DNA from: Dipteris shenzhenensis
Lineage: Eukaryota > Polypodiophyta > Polypodiopsida > Gleicheniales
Assembly: GCA_047967505.1 (NCBI GenBank)
Contig: CM106539.1
Direction: 5' to 3' (one strand)
DNA: 64,000 nucleotides
Position 1 is the stretch's first letter. The number at the start of each line of letters is the position of its first letter. The notes beneath the pieces were generated by a model. That model saw nothing but the letters and a program-made list of their open reading frames with translations. It searched no databases and was not told the DNA's origin. The translations under genes were made by a program, and so were the position numbers. Positions 10,240 through 21,630 of this stretch are shown piece by piece.

Positions 10240-12041
10240 AAAGTAGATCAGCCCATGGTTGATGTGAATGCAAGTCATTCTTATGTGGATGGTGAATCCA
10301 GTGGCTTAGAACAGAGCCTTGATGATGAGTTGGGTATTCCTTCTATTGTTACACCTGGAGTAAGGAAGATAAGGGATGTTTTGGAGCACCTAGTAGTGAG
10401 CCTATTTTGTGCAGGTCTACCAGAGTTAAGTATCCTGTGGATAGGCTGAAATATGATGGATTTACAGCCATTCACTATGCCTATATGGTCAAAGTGATAC
10501 ATGAACCAAAACCCACTTCTTTTGAGCAAGCCATGGGAAAAGAAAAATGGGAGAAAGCCATGGATGCCTTGGAAGCAAATGCTACATGGGAATCGGTGCC
10601 TTTGCCTAAAGACAAGAATGCAATTGGCTGCAAGTGGGTTTATAAGGTGAAGCACAATGCAAATGGTTCTGTGAGCAGATACAAGGTAAGATTAGTTGTC
10701 AAGGGGTATGCACAAACATATGGCATTGATTATGAAGAAACGTTTAGTCCGGTTGCAAGGATGGCAACTGTAAGAGCAGTCATTGCTATGGCTGCATCGA
10801 AGGGATGTCTTTACATCAGATGGATGTAAAGAATGCCTTCTTGCATGGTGATTTGCAAGAATAGGTCTATATGGAGCAGCCACCAGGTTATGTGCATGCT
10901 GTTCATCCTGAGTTTGTTTGTAGGTTGAAGAAATCCTTGTATGGCTTGAAGCAAGCACCCAGAGCATGGTCTGACAAGATAGGACAATATCTTGTCACTA
11001 TTGGTTTTCAAATTTCCACGGCAGATTTCTCACTTTATGTGAGAAAAATAGAGAAATATATTATGCTGCTTGTCATTTATGTTGATGATTTGATCATCAC
11101 AGCTGATAGTGATGAAGATATCCTTCATGTGAAAATGCTATTGAAGCAAAAGTTTGAGATGAAGGATTTGGAAGAGCTGTGTTACTTCTTGGGCATTGAG
11201 GTGATTAGATCCACAAGTGGGATATGGCTTTTGCAGAGGCAGTATGGATTGGACATCCTGTCCAAATATGGGATGACAGGCTGTAAGCCTATTTCAGTTC
11301 CTTTGGAGCAAAATGTGAAGTTGAGTTCAGATGCAGGTGAGCTTTTGGAAGACCCTACTATGTACAGACACATAGTAGGAAGTTTGATTTATATGACTAT
11401 TACCAAGCCAGATTTGAGCTATGATGTTGGGTTGGTAAGTCAGTTTATGCAGGCTCCAAGGAAATCGCATTTGGATGCGGCTAAATGCATACTGAGGTAT
11501 GTGAAGTCCACATTGCAGTATGGACTATTTTATGAGAATGGGGTTCAAATACAAATGCATGGATACACTAATGCTGATTGGGCTGGTAGTATTTTTGATA
11601 GACGATCTACCAGTGGATATGTGTTTTCTTTTGGGAGTGCTGCAGTCACTTGGAGCAGCAAGAAACAGCCTACAGTTGCCTTGTCGAGCACAGAGGCTGA
11701 GTACAGGGGTGCAACAATGGCTGCATGTGAGGCAGCTTGGTCGCATAAGCTACTTTATGATATGCATCAGTCTATAGACGGGCAAGTTGTCATTTATTGT
11801 GACAACATGAGCAGTATACACTTGGCAAATAACCCAGTCTATCATGCTAGAACAAAGCACATTGAGGTGCATTACCACTATATGCAGGAGAAGGTTCTAG
11901 TAGGTCTTATTAATCTAGTTTATGTTAGCATAGAGGATTAGGTAGCTGACATATTCACGAAGGCATTGGGTGCAGAGAAGCTGCACAAGTTCAAAGACCT
12001 GCTTGGTGTGTGCAGGAATTGGGATTGAGCTCGAGGGGGAG
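10240..12041 (+). pseudogene. Ty1/copia pol relic: reverse transcriptase and RNase H
   Basis: Plus-strand frames give the copia RT start ([20 protein letters not shown]), [25 protein letters not shown], the catalytic IYVDDLIITA near 11075-11105, the RNase H region (NADWAGSIFDRRSTSGYVF, SSTEAEYRGA, YCDNMSS) and the tail VADIFTKAL. A frameshift near 10802, a TAG at 10862 and a TAG at 11939 break it. Gag, protease and integrase are missing, so only the 3' third survives. A purine-rich gagggggag lies just before the LTR at 12042. Confidence 0.92.
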
Positions 12042-12399
12042 TGTTGAGGTATCGAGCTCCACTCGTGATATGCCAAGGTGACCGTTGTGCATTTATGTCA
12101 CCAACTTGTTAGCTGCAAATGCAGTTGGTACACCGCCCATGAATAATAGCTGGATGATAGCTATCTTTATGTACTCTAGTTAGTGGCTCAGTTAGTATGC
12201 CACCTAGGTTAGCTGAGTTTGGTTTGAGACCCACATATAGGGTTCATCTATTCCTTTTGTACTAAGAGAGAGAGTTTTTTTGGCTTTCACAACTAAGAAG
12301 AGGAAAATTGTTTTCAGCCTCCACCTTTGTGTGTATTCCGCGATTGTGTAGGTGAGGAAGCTACAAGTGAGACTCCTTACCTCTCTCCCACTCCCTTCA
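12042..12399 (+). repeat. 3' LTR of the copia relic
   Basis: Begins TGTTGAGG directly after a polypurine tract and ends ...CCCTTCA, about 358 bp. The end is supported by the matching relic at 5838-5884, which diverges at the same base. No intact 5' partner in the window. Confidence 0.7.
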
Positions 12400-12519
12400 C
12401 ATGACATGGTCAGGGCAGGCCTGCTAAAGATAATTTTTTATTGTGAAGTAGCAATGACGTTTTTTGGGGTATTTTGAAAAAAAGCTAAAATTTCCCGTAG
12501 ATTTGGGGAGCCTCTATTA

Positions 12520-13500
12520 TTATAGAGAAGTCGACATGGCATAATCTCCTTCATGGATACCATATTCCCTTATCCAAGCCTCTAATATCTTAGTAATTCT
12601 CCAAAGGGCCCCTTTTTCAGTCCAAAATTTTTGTAATGTCTGAGCTCTTATTTTAGCTCTGTTTTTTCTACCTATCTTTAGAATGTTTTTAGTATCCTCA
12701 ACACCCACAACCCAAGCTTTTGGAGCAAAAAAGCCTTTACCAAAAGCATTTAGCCAGGCCTTCTTAGTCAAATATTGCACATTATTTAAAGCAAAAAACT
12801 TTGGGTCTACTTTGAACCAAGAGGAGCCCCTACTACTAGACCCAAAATCGCAGTTTAGCAAGACAGGTTTGTTGTGATTTGAAAGAGTTAGGGAGGAGAA
12901 AGTTTAAGTTTTTTAAGAGAGAAGATTATTCAAAAGACCCTATGAAACCTACCTAGTTTGTCTTCCCTCTTGCTATCTCCCAATTGAATATTACACCAGG
13001 TAAACTCACCATCTGTATTAGCATCTACCAACTCTAAGTGCTCTTTGCATTCCTCCCAATACAACAGCTCTGAACCTTTGATGACAGTACCCTTTTCTAG
13101 TCATCTTTCTTTCTTCATCTCAACCATATTGAGATCTCCCATAGCAATAAAGTTGCCATCTCCATAGTAAAGAGTCCCATAAGAGTTTTTTGTCTTCTGT
13201 GCTGAGTGAGGGGCATAGAGAGAAATTCCTATAAATTTCATCTCCTTGATAAGGCATTTGAGCATCACCCATCTATTTTGATAATCTGTAATGACTTTAG
13301 TGACACCTCCATTATAATGAGATGGGACTCCAATGGCATTCCCATCCTTACCCTCCACATGTCAGTTATAATACCAAAATCTTCTTTTGTCTATAGTTTT
13401 CAACCTAGTCTCTAACATGTCTCCATATGCCTTGACCTCTTGTGATGCTAGAAAAATATGGATAGAGAATTATCCCTCAACTAAAAAGCTATCTCCACCT
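12520..13500 (-). pseudogene. LINE (L1-type) ORF2 endonuclease relic
   Basis: Reading leftward: IGISLYAPHS and FIAMGDLNMVEMKKER (13235-13101) match the ISVYAP and GDFN motifs of apurinic-endonuclease-type LINE ORF2. ELLYWEECKEHLELVDAN and FTWCN follow, then a segment reading GSSWFKVDPKFF and KAWLNAFGKGF (12861-12520). Several stops and frameshifts interrupt it. No reverse transcriptase follows to the left; the copia LTR ends about 120 bp away. It is therefore a fragment that lost its 3' part. Confidence 0.75.
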
Positions 13501-14038
13501 CTACCAGGGTGAATTCACCCTCTAATATTAAGAGTAAAAAAAGAGACTAGTTAATCTGACATTCTTTTTCTACTTCTTCTCAGCCCTAGGGTTGGGGCTG
13601 TTTACCTACACAATAGCAACTTTAGATTGTCTTCTTTTGTGTTGTACCACATTGAAGGATTTTCCTTGACTGGAGTCTCCTTGGTTAACTAGAGTACCCT
13701 TGAGTTAATCTTCTTGTGATTCTTCTTCACTCTTCTCTACTCCTTCAATGGCATCCTCTCTATTAACATCCTCTTCAAACTCTTTTGACCAACCAGCCTC
13801 AATAATCATATTGTCATCCTAACTCAATCTGTTGCTTCATTCAATGAAATGCTCTTTGTCTCTGAGAGGTTCAAAGGAGTTTTTGTTGGCTGTAGATGTC
13901 TCAACAGTATCCTTACCCTTTCCATTATTTCTTTTGATGTTTTGATCATCTTGCTGAGTATTCAATGGTACTATACGAGGCTTGGAAATCCATCTCTATG
14001 TAGGGGTAGCTTATATAGAGGGCTCAACCTGATTGGTA
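13500..14038 (-). other. Decayed C-terminal part of LINE ORF1 and ORF1-ORF2 spacer
   Basis: No continuous frame. Position between recognisable ORF1 and endonuclease segments suggests it is the lysine-rich ORF1 tail plus spacer. Confidence 0.4.
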
Positions 14039-14520
14039 TTACCCCTCTTTAAGAGGACAATTTTTTACACGTGTGGAGAGGCCACACAAAAAGCCGAAAT
14101 AAGGAAGATTTTTATATATCAAGGGATGCTCCCTAAAAGTGCTACCATTCCTATTCAGAATAATGAGAGTCTTAGGCTTCTCATTTGCTATATGCATCTT
14201 GATACAAATTTGGGGACTACCCCTGGGATTGATGAAATTTTCATGTTCCACACCTAGTACTTCACCCAGTCCACAGCATAAGAAAGGTAGCTAGTTACAT
14301 AGATAAAGAGGTAAGTCAGGTAGTTCTACCTATATAAGAATTCTAGTAGATCTAGGGGCATCTAGAGAAAAGTTCTTGGACCACCACCCTAAGTATAAAG
14401 GTTGATTTCTAATAGTCCATAATCCATGTTGCATGGCTCTTGCATCCATTCGCGGCTTCTCAAATAAAAAGACAAAAAAGCCTTTTTCCAAAAATCTCAC
14501 ATTCAATACATGTCAAAGAA
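14039..14520 (-). pseudogene. LINE ORF1 relic (DUF4283 and zinc-knuckle region)
   Basis: Minus-strand frames read GPWTIRNQPLYL-like sequence (here LWTIRNQPLYLGWWSKNF), VELPDLPLYL, then CIKMHIANEKPKTLII and YKNLPYFGFLCG...RVKNCPLKEG. This is the order of the plant LINE ORF1 nucleic-acid-binding region (DUF4283 followed by a CCHC_4-type knuckle). The first Cys of the knuckle is replaced by Gly (YFGFLCG). Stops interrupt the DUF4283 part. Confidence 0.72.
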
Positions 14521-14878
14521 GGGAAAAGACGCTCGTCTAGAGTCTCAAACTTGTTGAAAGGGTGCAAAGGAGAAAGATCAAGGATAAGCGGAGCCTTACT
14601 TTTTTCACTTTTTCCAGGTACTTGCAATTCTTTTTCTTTACTCGCAATTCTACAATTCTTCTTGTAATTCTTTTTCTTTACTTACAATTCTTTTTCAATT
14701 AGTTTCTTGTTAGAGTTTTTGAGTTCTATTTCAATTAATTTCTTATTGAAATTTGTGTTCTAAATTTGAAAAGAGAGATAGAGAGAAAGCGAGAGCTAGA
14801 GAGAGAGAGGAGACAGAGAGAGAGAGTGTGAGATAGAGAGCAAGAGATTAAGAGAGAAAAGAAAGGAGGGAGAGAAAG

Positions 14879-14930
<52 letters not shown>

Positions 14931-15164
14931 AGGGAGAGAGATTAAGAGAGAGAAGAGGGGCGGAGGGAGAGAGACAGAGAGAATGAAAACTCAAAGAGTA
15001 AAAGAGAGAGAATGAAAACTCCTGGTGGCCGTGGTAGCGAGAGGAGGGGGTTTTTTTAGTAGGCATTACAATTCTTTTTAAATTAGTTTCTTATTTGAGT
15101 TTTTGAGTTCTATTTCAATTAGTTTCTTATTGAAATTTGAGTTTGTAAATTTGAAAAGAGAGAA

Positions 15165-15220
<56 letters not shown>

Positions 15221-15310
15221 GGAGAGAGAGAGAGAGGGAGAGAGAGAGAGAGAGAGAAGAGGAGAGGGGAGGTAGAGAAGGAGAGAGAGGAAGGGAGATT
15301 AGGAGAGAGG

Positions 15311-15390
<80 letters not shown>

Positions 15391-15629
15391 AAGAAAGAAA
15401 GAAGGAAAGAAAGAGAAGGAGGGAGAGAGAGCGATTAAGAGAGAGATGAGGGGAGGAAGAGAAAGAGTGAAAGAGAGTAGGGAGAGAGAGAGAGATTAAG
15501 AGATAGAAGAGGGAGGAGGGAGAGAAAGAGAGAGAATGAAAAGTCTTGCTGCCAAAGGAGAGAGTAGAGAGTAGGGAGGGAGCTAGAGAGTAGAGAGTAG
15601 AGAGTAGGGAGGGAGCTCCTGAGGAGGGA

Positions 15630-15662
<33 letters not shown>

Positions 15663-15679
15663 ATGAGAAATGAGAGGGG

Positions 15680-15746
<67 letters not shown>

Positions 15747-16111
15747 AAATGAGAGAGAATAGGGAGGGAGAGAAAGAGAGAGGAGAGAGGGAAAGAGAGA
15801 AATTAAGAGAGAGAAGAGGGGCTCTTGGCGACCATGGCCGCCAAAGTGAGAGAGAGTAGAGAGTGGGGCGGGGGAGAGAGAGATAGAGAAATAGAGAATG
15901 AGAAATGAGAGAGAAGAGTAGGGAGGGAGAGAGAGAGAGGAGAGAGGGAGAGAGAGAGAGATTCAGAGAGAGAAGAGGGGCTCCTTAAATGAGAGAGAAC
16001 AGTAGGGAGGGAAAGAAAGAGAGAGAGGAGAGAGGGAGAGAGAGATTAAGAGAGAGAAGAGGGTCTCCTGGCGGTCGTGGCTACCAGAGGGAGGGAGACA
16101 GTAGGGAGGGA

Positions 16112-16162
<51 letters not shown>

Positions 16163-16170
16163 GAGAGAGA

Positions 16171-16487
16171 TGTTGGAGGTGCAAATCTCTCATGGACAAA
16201 GGGGATAAGAAGAAGGAGAAAGGGTTGAATTATCCCACATACAAAGGTGTGTGGAAGATGAAGGGACATAAATAGTCCAAGTTACCCCTCCTATCTTCAA
16301 TTCCCCCAAGCTTGCCTTTTGTGGAGGTTGGAGGGCTGGCTAGGCAAGGGTGCCTTATGGCAGGGGTGGGGACCTGCCATACACACATGCCAGAGCCTCC
16401 GTAGTGGCCATGAAGGTTGTGCACTTCCGTGAGGTGCTAGCGGTCTTGGCGGGGGGCACGCTAGGCACATGCTCTTGGATTCTCACA
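16171..16487 (+). repeat. 5' LTR of the TRIM
   Basis: 317 bp. Differs from the 3' LTR only at 16353 (c) versus 16731 (a). Confidence 0.95.
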
Positions 16488-16500
16488 TGGTATCAGAGCC
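16488..16500 (+). promoter_or_regulatory. TRIM primer-binding site
   Basis: TGGTATCAGAGCC starts at the first base after the LTR; initiator-tRNA-Met type. Confidence 0.95.
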
Positions 16501-16538
16501 CGGGTCTGATCCCCCGGCCACCTCTCTCCATGATCGAT

Positions 16539-16548
16539 TGGAGGGGGG
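16539..16548 (+). promoter_or_regulatory. TRIM polypurine tract
   Basis: tggagggggg directly precedes the 3' LTR. Confidence 0.85.
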
Positions 16549-16865
16549 TGTTGGAGGTGCAAATCTCTCATGGACAAAGGGGATAAGAAGAAGGAGAAAG
16601 GGTTGAATTATCCCACATACAAAGGTGTGTGGAAGATGAAGGGACATAAATAGTCCAAGTTACCCCTCCTATCTTCAATTCCCCCAAGCTTGCCTTTTGT
16701 GGAGGTTGGAGGGCTGGCTAGGCAAGGGTGACTTATGGCAGGGGTGGGGACCTGCCATACACACATGCCAGAGCCTCCGTAGTGGCCATGAAGGTTGTGC
16801 ACTTCCGTGAGGTGCTAGCGGTCTTGGCGGGGGGCACGCTAGGCACATGCTCTTGGATTCTCACA
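16549..16865 (+). repeat. 3' LTR of the TRIM
   Basis: 317 bp, 316 identical to the 5' LTR. Confidence 0.95.
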
Positions 16866-16890
16866 GAGAAGAGAGGAGGGAGACTGAGGG

Positions 16891-16921
<31 letters not shown>

Positions 16922-17129
16922 GAAAGAGAGAGAGGGAGAGAGAGAGAATGAAACTTCTAGCGGCCTTGGCTACCAGAGGGAGGGAGAGAGTAGGGAGGGA
17001 GAGGGAGAGAGAGAGAGAGAAAAATGAGAGAGAAGAGAGGAGGGAGACTGAGGGAGAGAGAGAGGGAGAGAGAGAGAAAGAGAGAGAGGGAGAGAGAGAG
17101 AATGAAACTTCTGGCAGCCGTGGCCACCA

Positions 17130-17190
<61 letters not shown>

Positions 17191-17248
17191 GAAATGAGAG
17201 AGAGGGAGAGAGAGAGAATGAAACTTCTGGCAGCCGTGGCCGCCGAGG

Positions 17249-17323
<75 letters not shown>

Positions 17324-17459
17324 AAATGAGAGAGAAGAGGGGAGGGAGAGAAAGAGAGATGAAGAGTGAGAAGAGGGACAGAGGAGAGAGAGAAAGGGAG
17401 AGAGGGAGGGAGGGAGAGAGAGGGAGGGAGGGAGGAAGGGAGGGAGAGATTAAGAGAGA

Positions 17460-17508
<49 letters not shown>

Positions 17509-17560
17509 AAGAATGACAAATCCTAGCAGCCAAGAGGATAGAGGGAGGGAGGTAGAGAGG

Positions 17561-17597
<37 letters not shown>

Positions 17598-17612
17598 TTA
17601 CAAATCCTAGGG

Positions 17613-17668
<56 letters not shown>

Positions 17669-18179
17669 TAAATTCTAGGTAGAGAGAGAAGAGGAGAGAG
17701 AGAGAGAGAGAATTACAAATCCTAGAGAGAGAGATTAAGAGAGAGAATAATAAATCTCGAGAGAGAGAGGTGGAGAGAGAGAGAGAGAGAGATAAAGAGA
17801 GAGAATGATAAATCCTAGCGGCCATGGGAGGGAGAGAAAGAGAGACTTGAGATAAACTAAGAGAGAGAATGAGTGGGATGAGGAGAGAGAGGAAAAGACA
17901 TAAGAGTTGAGAGAGAGAGAGAGAGATTAAGAGAGAGAATGAGGTGTCTTGACTATGGCTACAGAGAGAATTAGGAGTCAAGAGAGAGAGAGAGAGAAAG
18001 TTCAGAGGAAAGAGAGAAAGTTTTATATATTTACATGTTTTATGTTATACTTTTAAAAAATTATAAAAGAGTGAATTTATGGTTTGTTTTGAAGGTGAGA
18101 TAATATTTATATATATATTCATCTTTTAAATTGAAAAATGTTAACTTTTCTTTAGATACTTGCTCTTCATTTCTCTCAC

Positions 18180-19138
18180 ATGCAGGTTTAGCCTCTACAT
18201 CAAAACCCCTTCTTTTGCATATTTAAGCCTCTTAAACCCCAGCACATTAAAATGAACATAGAAAAAGAAATTATTTATTTCTTTTCTTCGCTTCGATGGT
18301 TGGTTTAGCATAGATTAGATTGCCTTAGAGGAGAGACAATTCTCCAAGTTGCCAATCGAAGCCATGCTCAAATTTTTCTAACTAGTTCATAATTGTTGTC
18401 AGTCCCTTTGCTCACATGAAGTTTCATACTCATAACATGCTATTAAATAAGACCTTTTACCATTTACCAAGAAGTTTATCAGTGGGCAGATTGCATGAGC
18501 AGATAGCAGATATCAGTGGACAGATTACATGTCATGGGGCATATTGGAGCTTGATGACTATAGTGGTCATTTTATTTCATTGTAAATCTTTATTGGTTAC
18601 TTTTATTGCATTTGTACAAATATTTAAGCTCATTTATTGTCATAAAAAACCTTGTAAAGCCTTCTAGGCTATTTTTCACATTTATTGCCATATGAATCGC
18701 CTTGTATTAAACCGGACCATTCACTATTTAATGAGTATCAGTGGGCTGCATAAGTGGATATCACTGGAACAGTTTTTAGTGGGTAGATTGCATCAGTTGG
18801 GTATCAGTGCACAGATATCAATGGATGGACAGATTACATGTCTTCACAAAGATTGAAGCTTTATCACTAGAGGGCATTTTATTTCATTGTAAAGCTTTAT
18901 TGGCTAATTTTCTTACATTTGTATAAATATTTAAGCCTTGTAAAGCCTTCTAGGCTATTTCCCACATTTATTGCTATAAAATACTTTGTAAAGCCCTTCG
19001 CTATTGGTCACATTTATTGGGCCATATGAAGCCTTGTAAAGCCTTTTGGGCTATTTTCCACATTTATTGAATCAAGCCTTGTATATTGTACTTTACTTGT
19101 ATGTATCTAAATTCTTCATTATCTTTTCTTGTAGGATT
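18180..19138 (+). other. Leader region shared with the copia element
   Basis: Non-coding, AT-rich, immediately upstream of the first ATG of the pseudogene at 19139. It contains recurring ttgtaaagcct-ct-ggctatt motifs and cagtgg-cagatt-cat repeats. The same ordered blocks (gcctctacatc, cgatggttggtttag, agttgccaatc-aagccatgctc, gccttgtaaagcct) occur on the minus strand in the copia leader, about 30150-29560, also just upstream of a gag ATG. This is therefore a promoter/leader module common to both. Confidence 0.7.
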
Positions 19139-21564
19139 ATGGAGCAATCAACTAATGTGGGGGCTAGTCTAAATGACTCTGATATTAGAGCATGGGTCTT
19201 TGATGTCACTTTGAATTTGAAAGGAAAGGAATATAGCCCCAACGGCTTTGGTAGGTGGACTCGATATCACATGGGTAGAAGAGCTTGGTTTCTTCATCAA
19301 AAGAAAAAGAGACTCTTTCTACTTATGTCAAAAAGGGAGTTCAATGATGTTGACGATCCATGGGATGCTACATTCTCTAAGAAAGATATGACTTCAAGCC
19401 TTGTAGTAGGCATAATGATAGAGCCAAAAGAGACTTTTATGGATATTTTCACAAAGAGTCCAGATCCTGAAGTTGGCGGTCTTCATTTTGTTGTGTCAAG
19501 GAGAGACTAAAAGACCTTTGTGATGCCTCCTCCTCAACCATCAAAGTTTCCAGAGCTGCAAAGTGCATTGGAGGCTCTTGCATATACTTGGGAGTTATTT
19601 CCTAGTGTGGTGGCAAAAAGGATCATGCAAAGATTATGTTTGAGTACTTTCAAGATGCACAATATGCACCTCAGATTCAAGGATCTTCACATGAAGGAGA
19701 TCAAGCACAAACTTCGATGCAAGGGCAAGAAGAACATGCACACTGTCACAAACGTGTAGAACATGAGCGCAAACTTCTAGAGCAAGAAATGGTGGATGTC
19801 ACTAAGGATGATGAAACACAAGCCTTGAGTGCATGGGAATTTAAAAAAATTAAAGAAGATGAAGGTCAATCCACTGCAGTTATGCTAGAAGATCTTGCTG
19901 GCAAACCACGATGTGAAACTCAAAAGGGTAGTACTGCAAGAGCCACAGTTCCAAGCATTAGAAAAAGGCATCGTCCCACTATAAAGAAAGATCATGTGGA
20001 TGGAAAATGGTTAAAAGAAGAGAAAGATGAAGAAGACTCAGAACCCGAAGCTGAAGATGATCAGGATGAACTCACATCAATCAAAAATCTCAATCTACAT
20101 CTTAATGAAGCAATAACAGATGATGATGTGGGATATATCTGGGGTCAAAGGATGTGGTTTGTGAATGCCAGAGATGTGGAAGCTGCAGCTGTCTTTACTA
20201 ATAGCCAAAACCTTGATATATCCTATGCACTGCAAATATACGAGGCTTTGAGAGATGGAAAGAAACCTATGGCAAGCAACGTGGTCCTGCGTCCAATAAT
20301 GTTTTGTCGAATCAAAAATAGCTTTTTGGATCAAATTACATTTATAGGGCCTACACATTTCGAGGAAACCTTCACTCAATTCTTTAAAGACACTCTTAAA
20401 AATATTCCACATGAACAAGGCCAAGAGGCACAAGGTGAGAATATGTTGAAGGAAGCAAAGAAGGAATTCCTCCTTAATTGCAGATTCCAGCCCATTGATG
20501 GTCAACATTGGGCTTATGCTTGTCATCAAATCACCAAAGAAGCAAAGGAGGTCAAAAGACTCACTTCAGAACAATTTGCAAAGATATCTTCATTCCATTG
20601 TTATCATGCAACCATCTATATATTCAAGCATGAGATCAAGTATTTGATTGAGTCCGAAAGACTTAATCATTATGTCCATGGAAAGCGTAAGATATCCTCA
20701 ACATCAGAGGTCTTACAGAAGGCAAGGCTTGTATGGACAACATTTGGTTCTCCAAATCCTGATTTGAAGAGAAAGGTCACAAAAGCAGATGCCGACACAC
20801 TCACAAACTTCTATACTTCTTTGAGTGCAGTTGTGCCTAGGGGAACTCAAGAGCGAGGAGAAAATATGACAAGCCTCAAGGTGGTGAGAGACAGATATGC
20901 CGACTACACTTCCATCATTTTTCGTCCTGTTGAAGTGTTCAATGAGATGCTTGAAGCGTGCATTGCATGTGAGCGTGGAGAGTTGACTTATGAAGCTCCT
21001 TTGTTTGTCTCCGAAAAGTCAAAGGTAATGGATAAGAAGGAGTTGACGGCAAGGATGTGGAGGCCTATAAAGTACTTATCTGACAAGTATGCATCCATGG
21101 TAGCACAGAAACTTTTAAACAAAGAATGGTTTTTTGGAAAGAAAGACAAAGACCACTACTTGAAAGAATGCATCAATGTACAGGTGAGGCGTGATGCAGC
21201 GCATAGTGTCATTAAGTATTTTCTGTCAGAGAAACAAATCCCACTTAGTCATTGTAACATTGACTATAATGTGGTCAAGCATATAGCTTCTTTGTCAACA
21301 CCCTTGAAGGTAAAGCTATGGGCAAACAAGTGGATTAAAAAGGATGAAGATGGGTCAGAAATAGTAACCTCTTGCATGAGAAAATAAATCCCACAATAGG
21401 TGGTTGCATCTGTGGAAAGATTAATCAGTGAGATAAGGACGCCGACAGATATGCACCAAAGCTTTCAATTCAATGTAGAGGTTACGTCAGAGTCTGGAAA
21501 GCTTGGGAACTTTAGGGGGGTTTCAGAAGATGACTTCATCAAGAATGAGTCAACATGGAACTAA
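19139..21564 (+). pseudogene. N-terminal part of a multi-exon gene with a DGQHR-like motif
   Basis: From the ATG at 19139 a 123-codon frame runs to a TAA at 19508; the same frame continues to about 19630, where an A-run shifts it into the 583-codon frame ending at 21387. Sequence of coding character continues past the TAA to 21564, with a further TAG (KxIPQxVVASVERLI). Notable parts: an acidic/basic linker (residues about 60-140 of the long frame), then NVVLRPIMFCRI and RFQPIDGQHWAYAC, which resembles the DGQHR/ParB-type signature with Trp instead of Arg, then a long helical region. Function unknown; I would not go beyond the motif resemblance. It appears to be joined by an intron to the peptidase modules downstream. 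Non-functional in this copy. Confidence 0.55.
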
Positions 21565-21630
21565 ATACCATTTTTTAAATAAGATTTAAATTTAAAGATA
21601 ATGAATCTAATCTCTCATATTTGTTTACAG

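Larger units (their letters stand above)
16171..16865 (+). mobile_element. TRIM element with a 61-bp interior
   Basis: Two 317-bp LTRs (TGTTGGAGG...ATTCTCACA) differing at one base flank only 61 bp. That interior is a primer-binding site, a short spacer and a polypurine tract. There is no coding capacity. The copy lies inside the (GA)n array; the flanks share gaga on both sides, but the target duplication cannot be defined in this sequence. TRIMs are mobilised by proteins of autonomous elements; the partner is not visible here. I take the plus strand as sense because the primer site follows the first LTR. Confidence 0.95.
14760..18010. repeat. (GA)n-rich array with interspersed GC-rich motif
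   Basis: About 3.2 kb of purine-rich plus strand, mostly GA dinucleotide and GGGA runs. At irregular intervals it holds aatgaaa-ct followed by a GC-rich near-palindrome of the type CTGGCGGCCGTGGCCGCCAG: near 15021, 15821, 16067, 16951, 17111 and 17229, with shortened forms near 15541, 17515, 17590, 17672, 17715 and 17810. All long open frames here, on both strands, are simple-repeat artefacts. A TRIM element interrupts it. Confidence 0.95.

Noticed and set aside
15103-17981. Long open frames of Arg-Glu or Ser-Leu repeats on both strands.
   Set aside because: They are translations of (GA)n; no start context, composition or homology supports coding.
20095-20529. A 144-codon minus-strand frame in the Ulp1-type pseudogene.
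   Set aside because: Shadow of the 583-codon sense frame.
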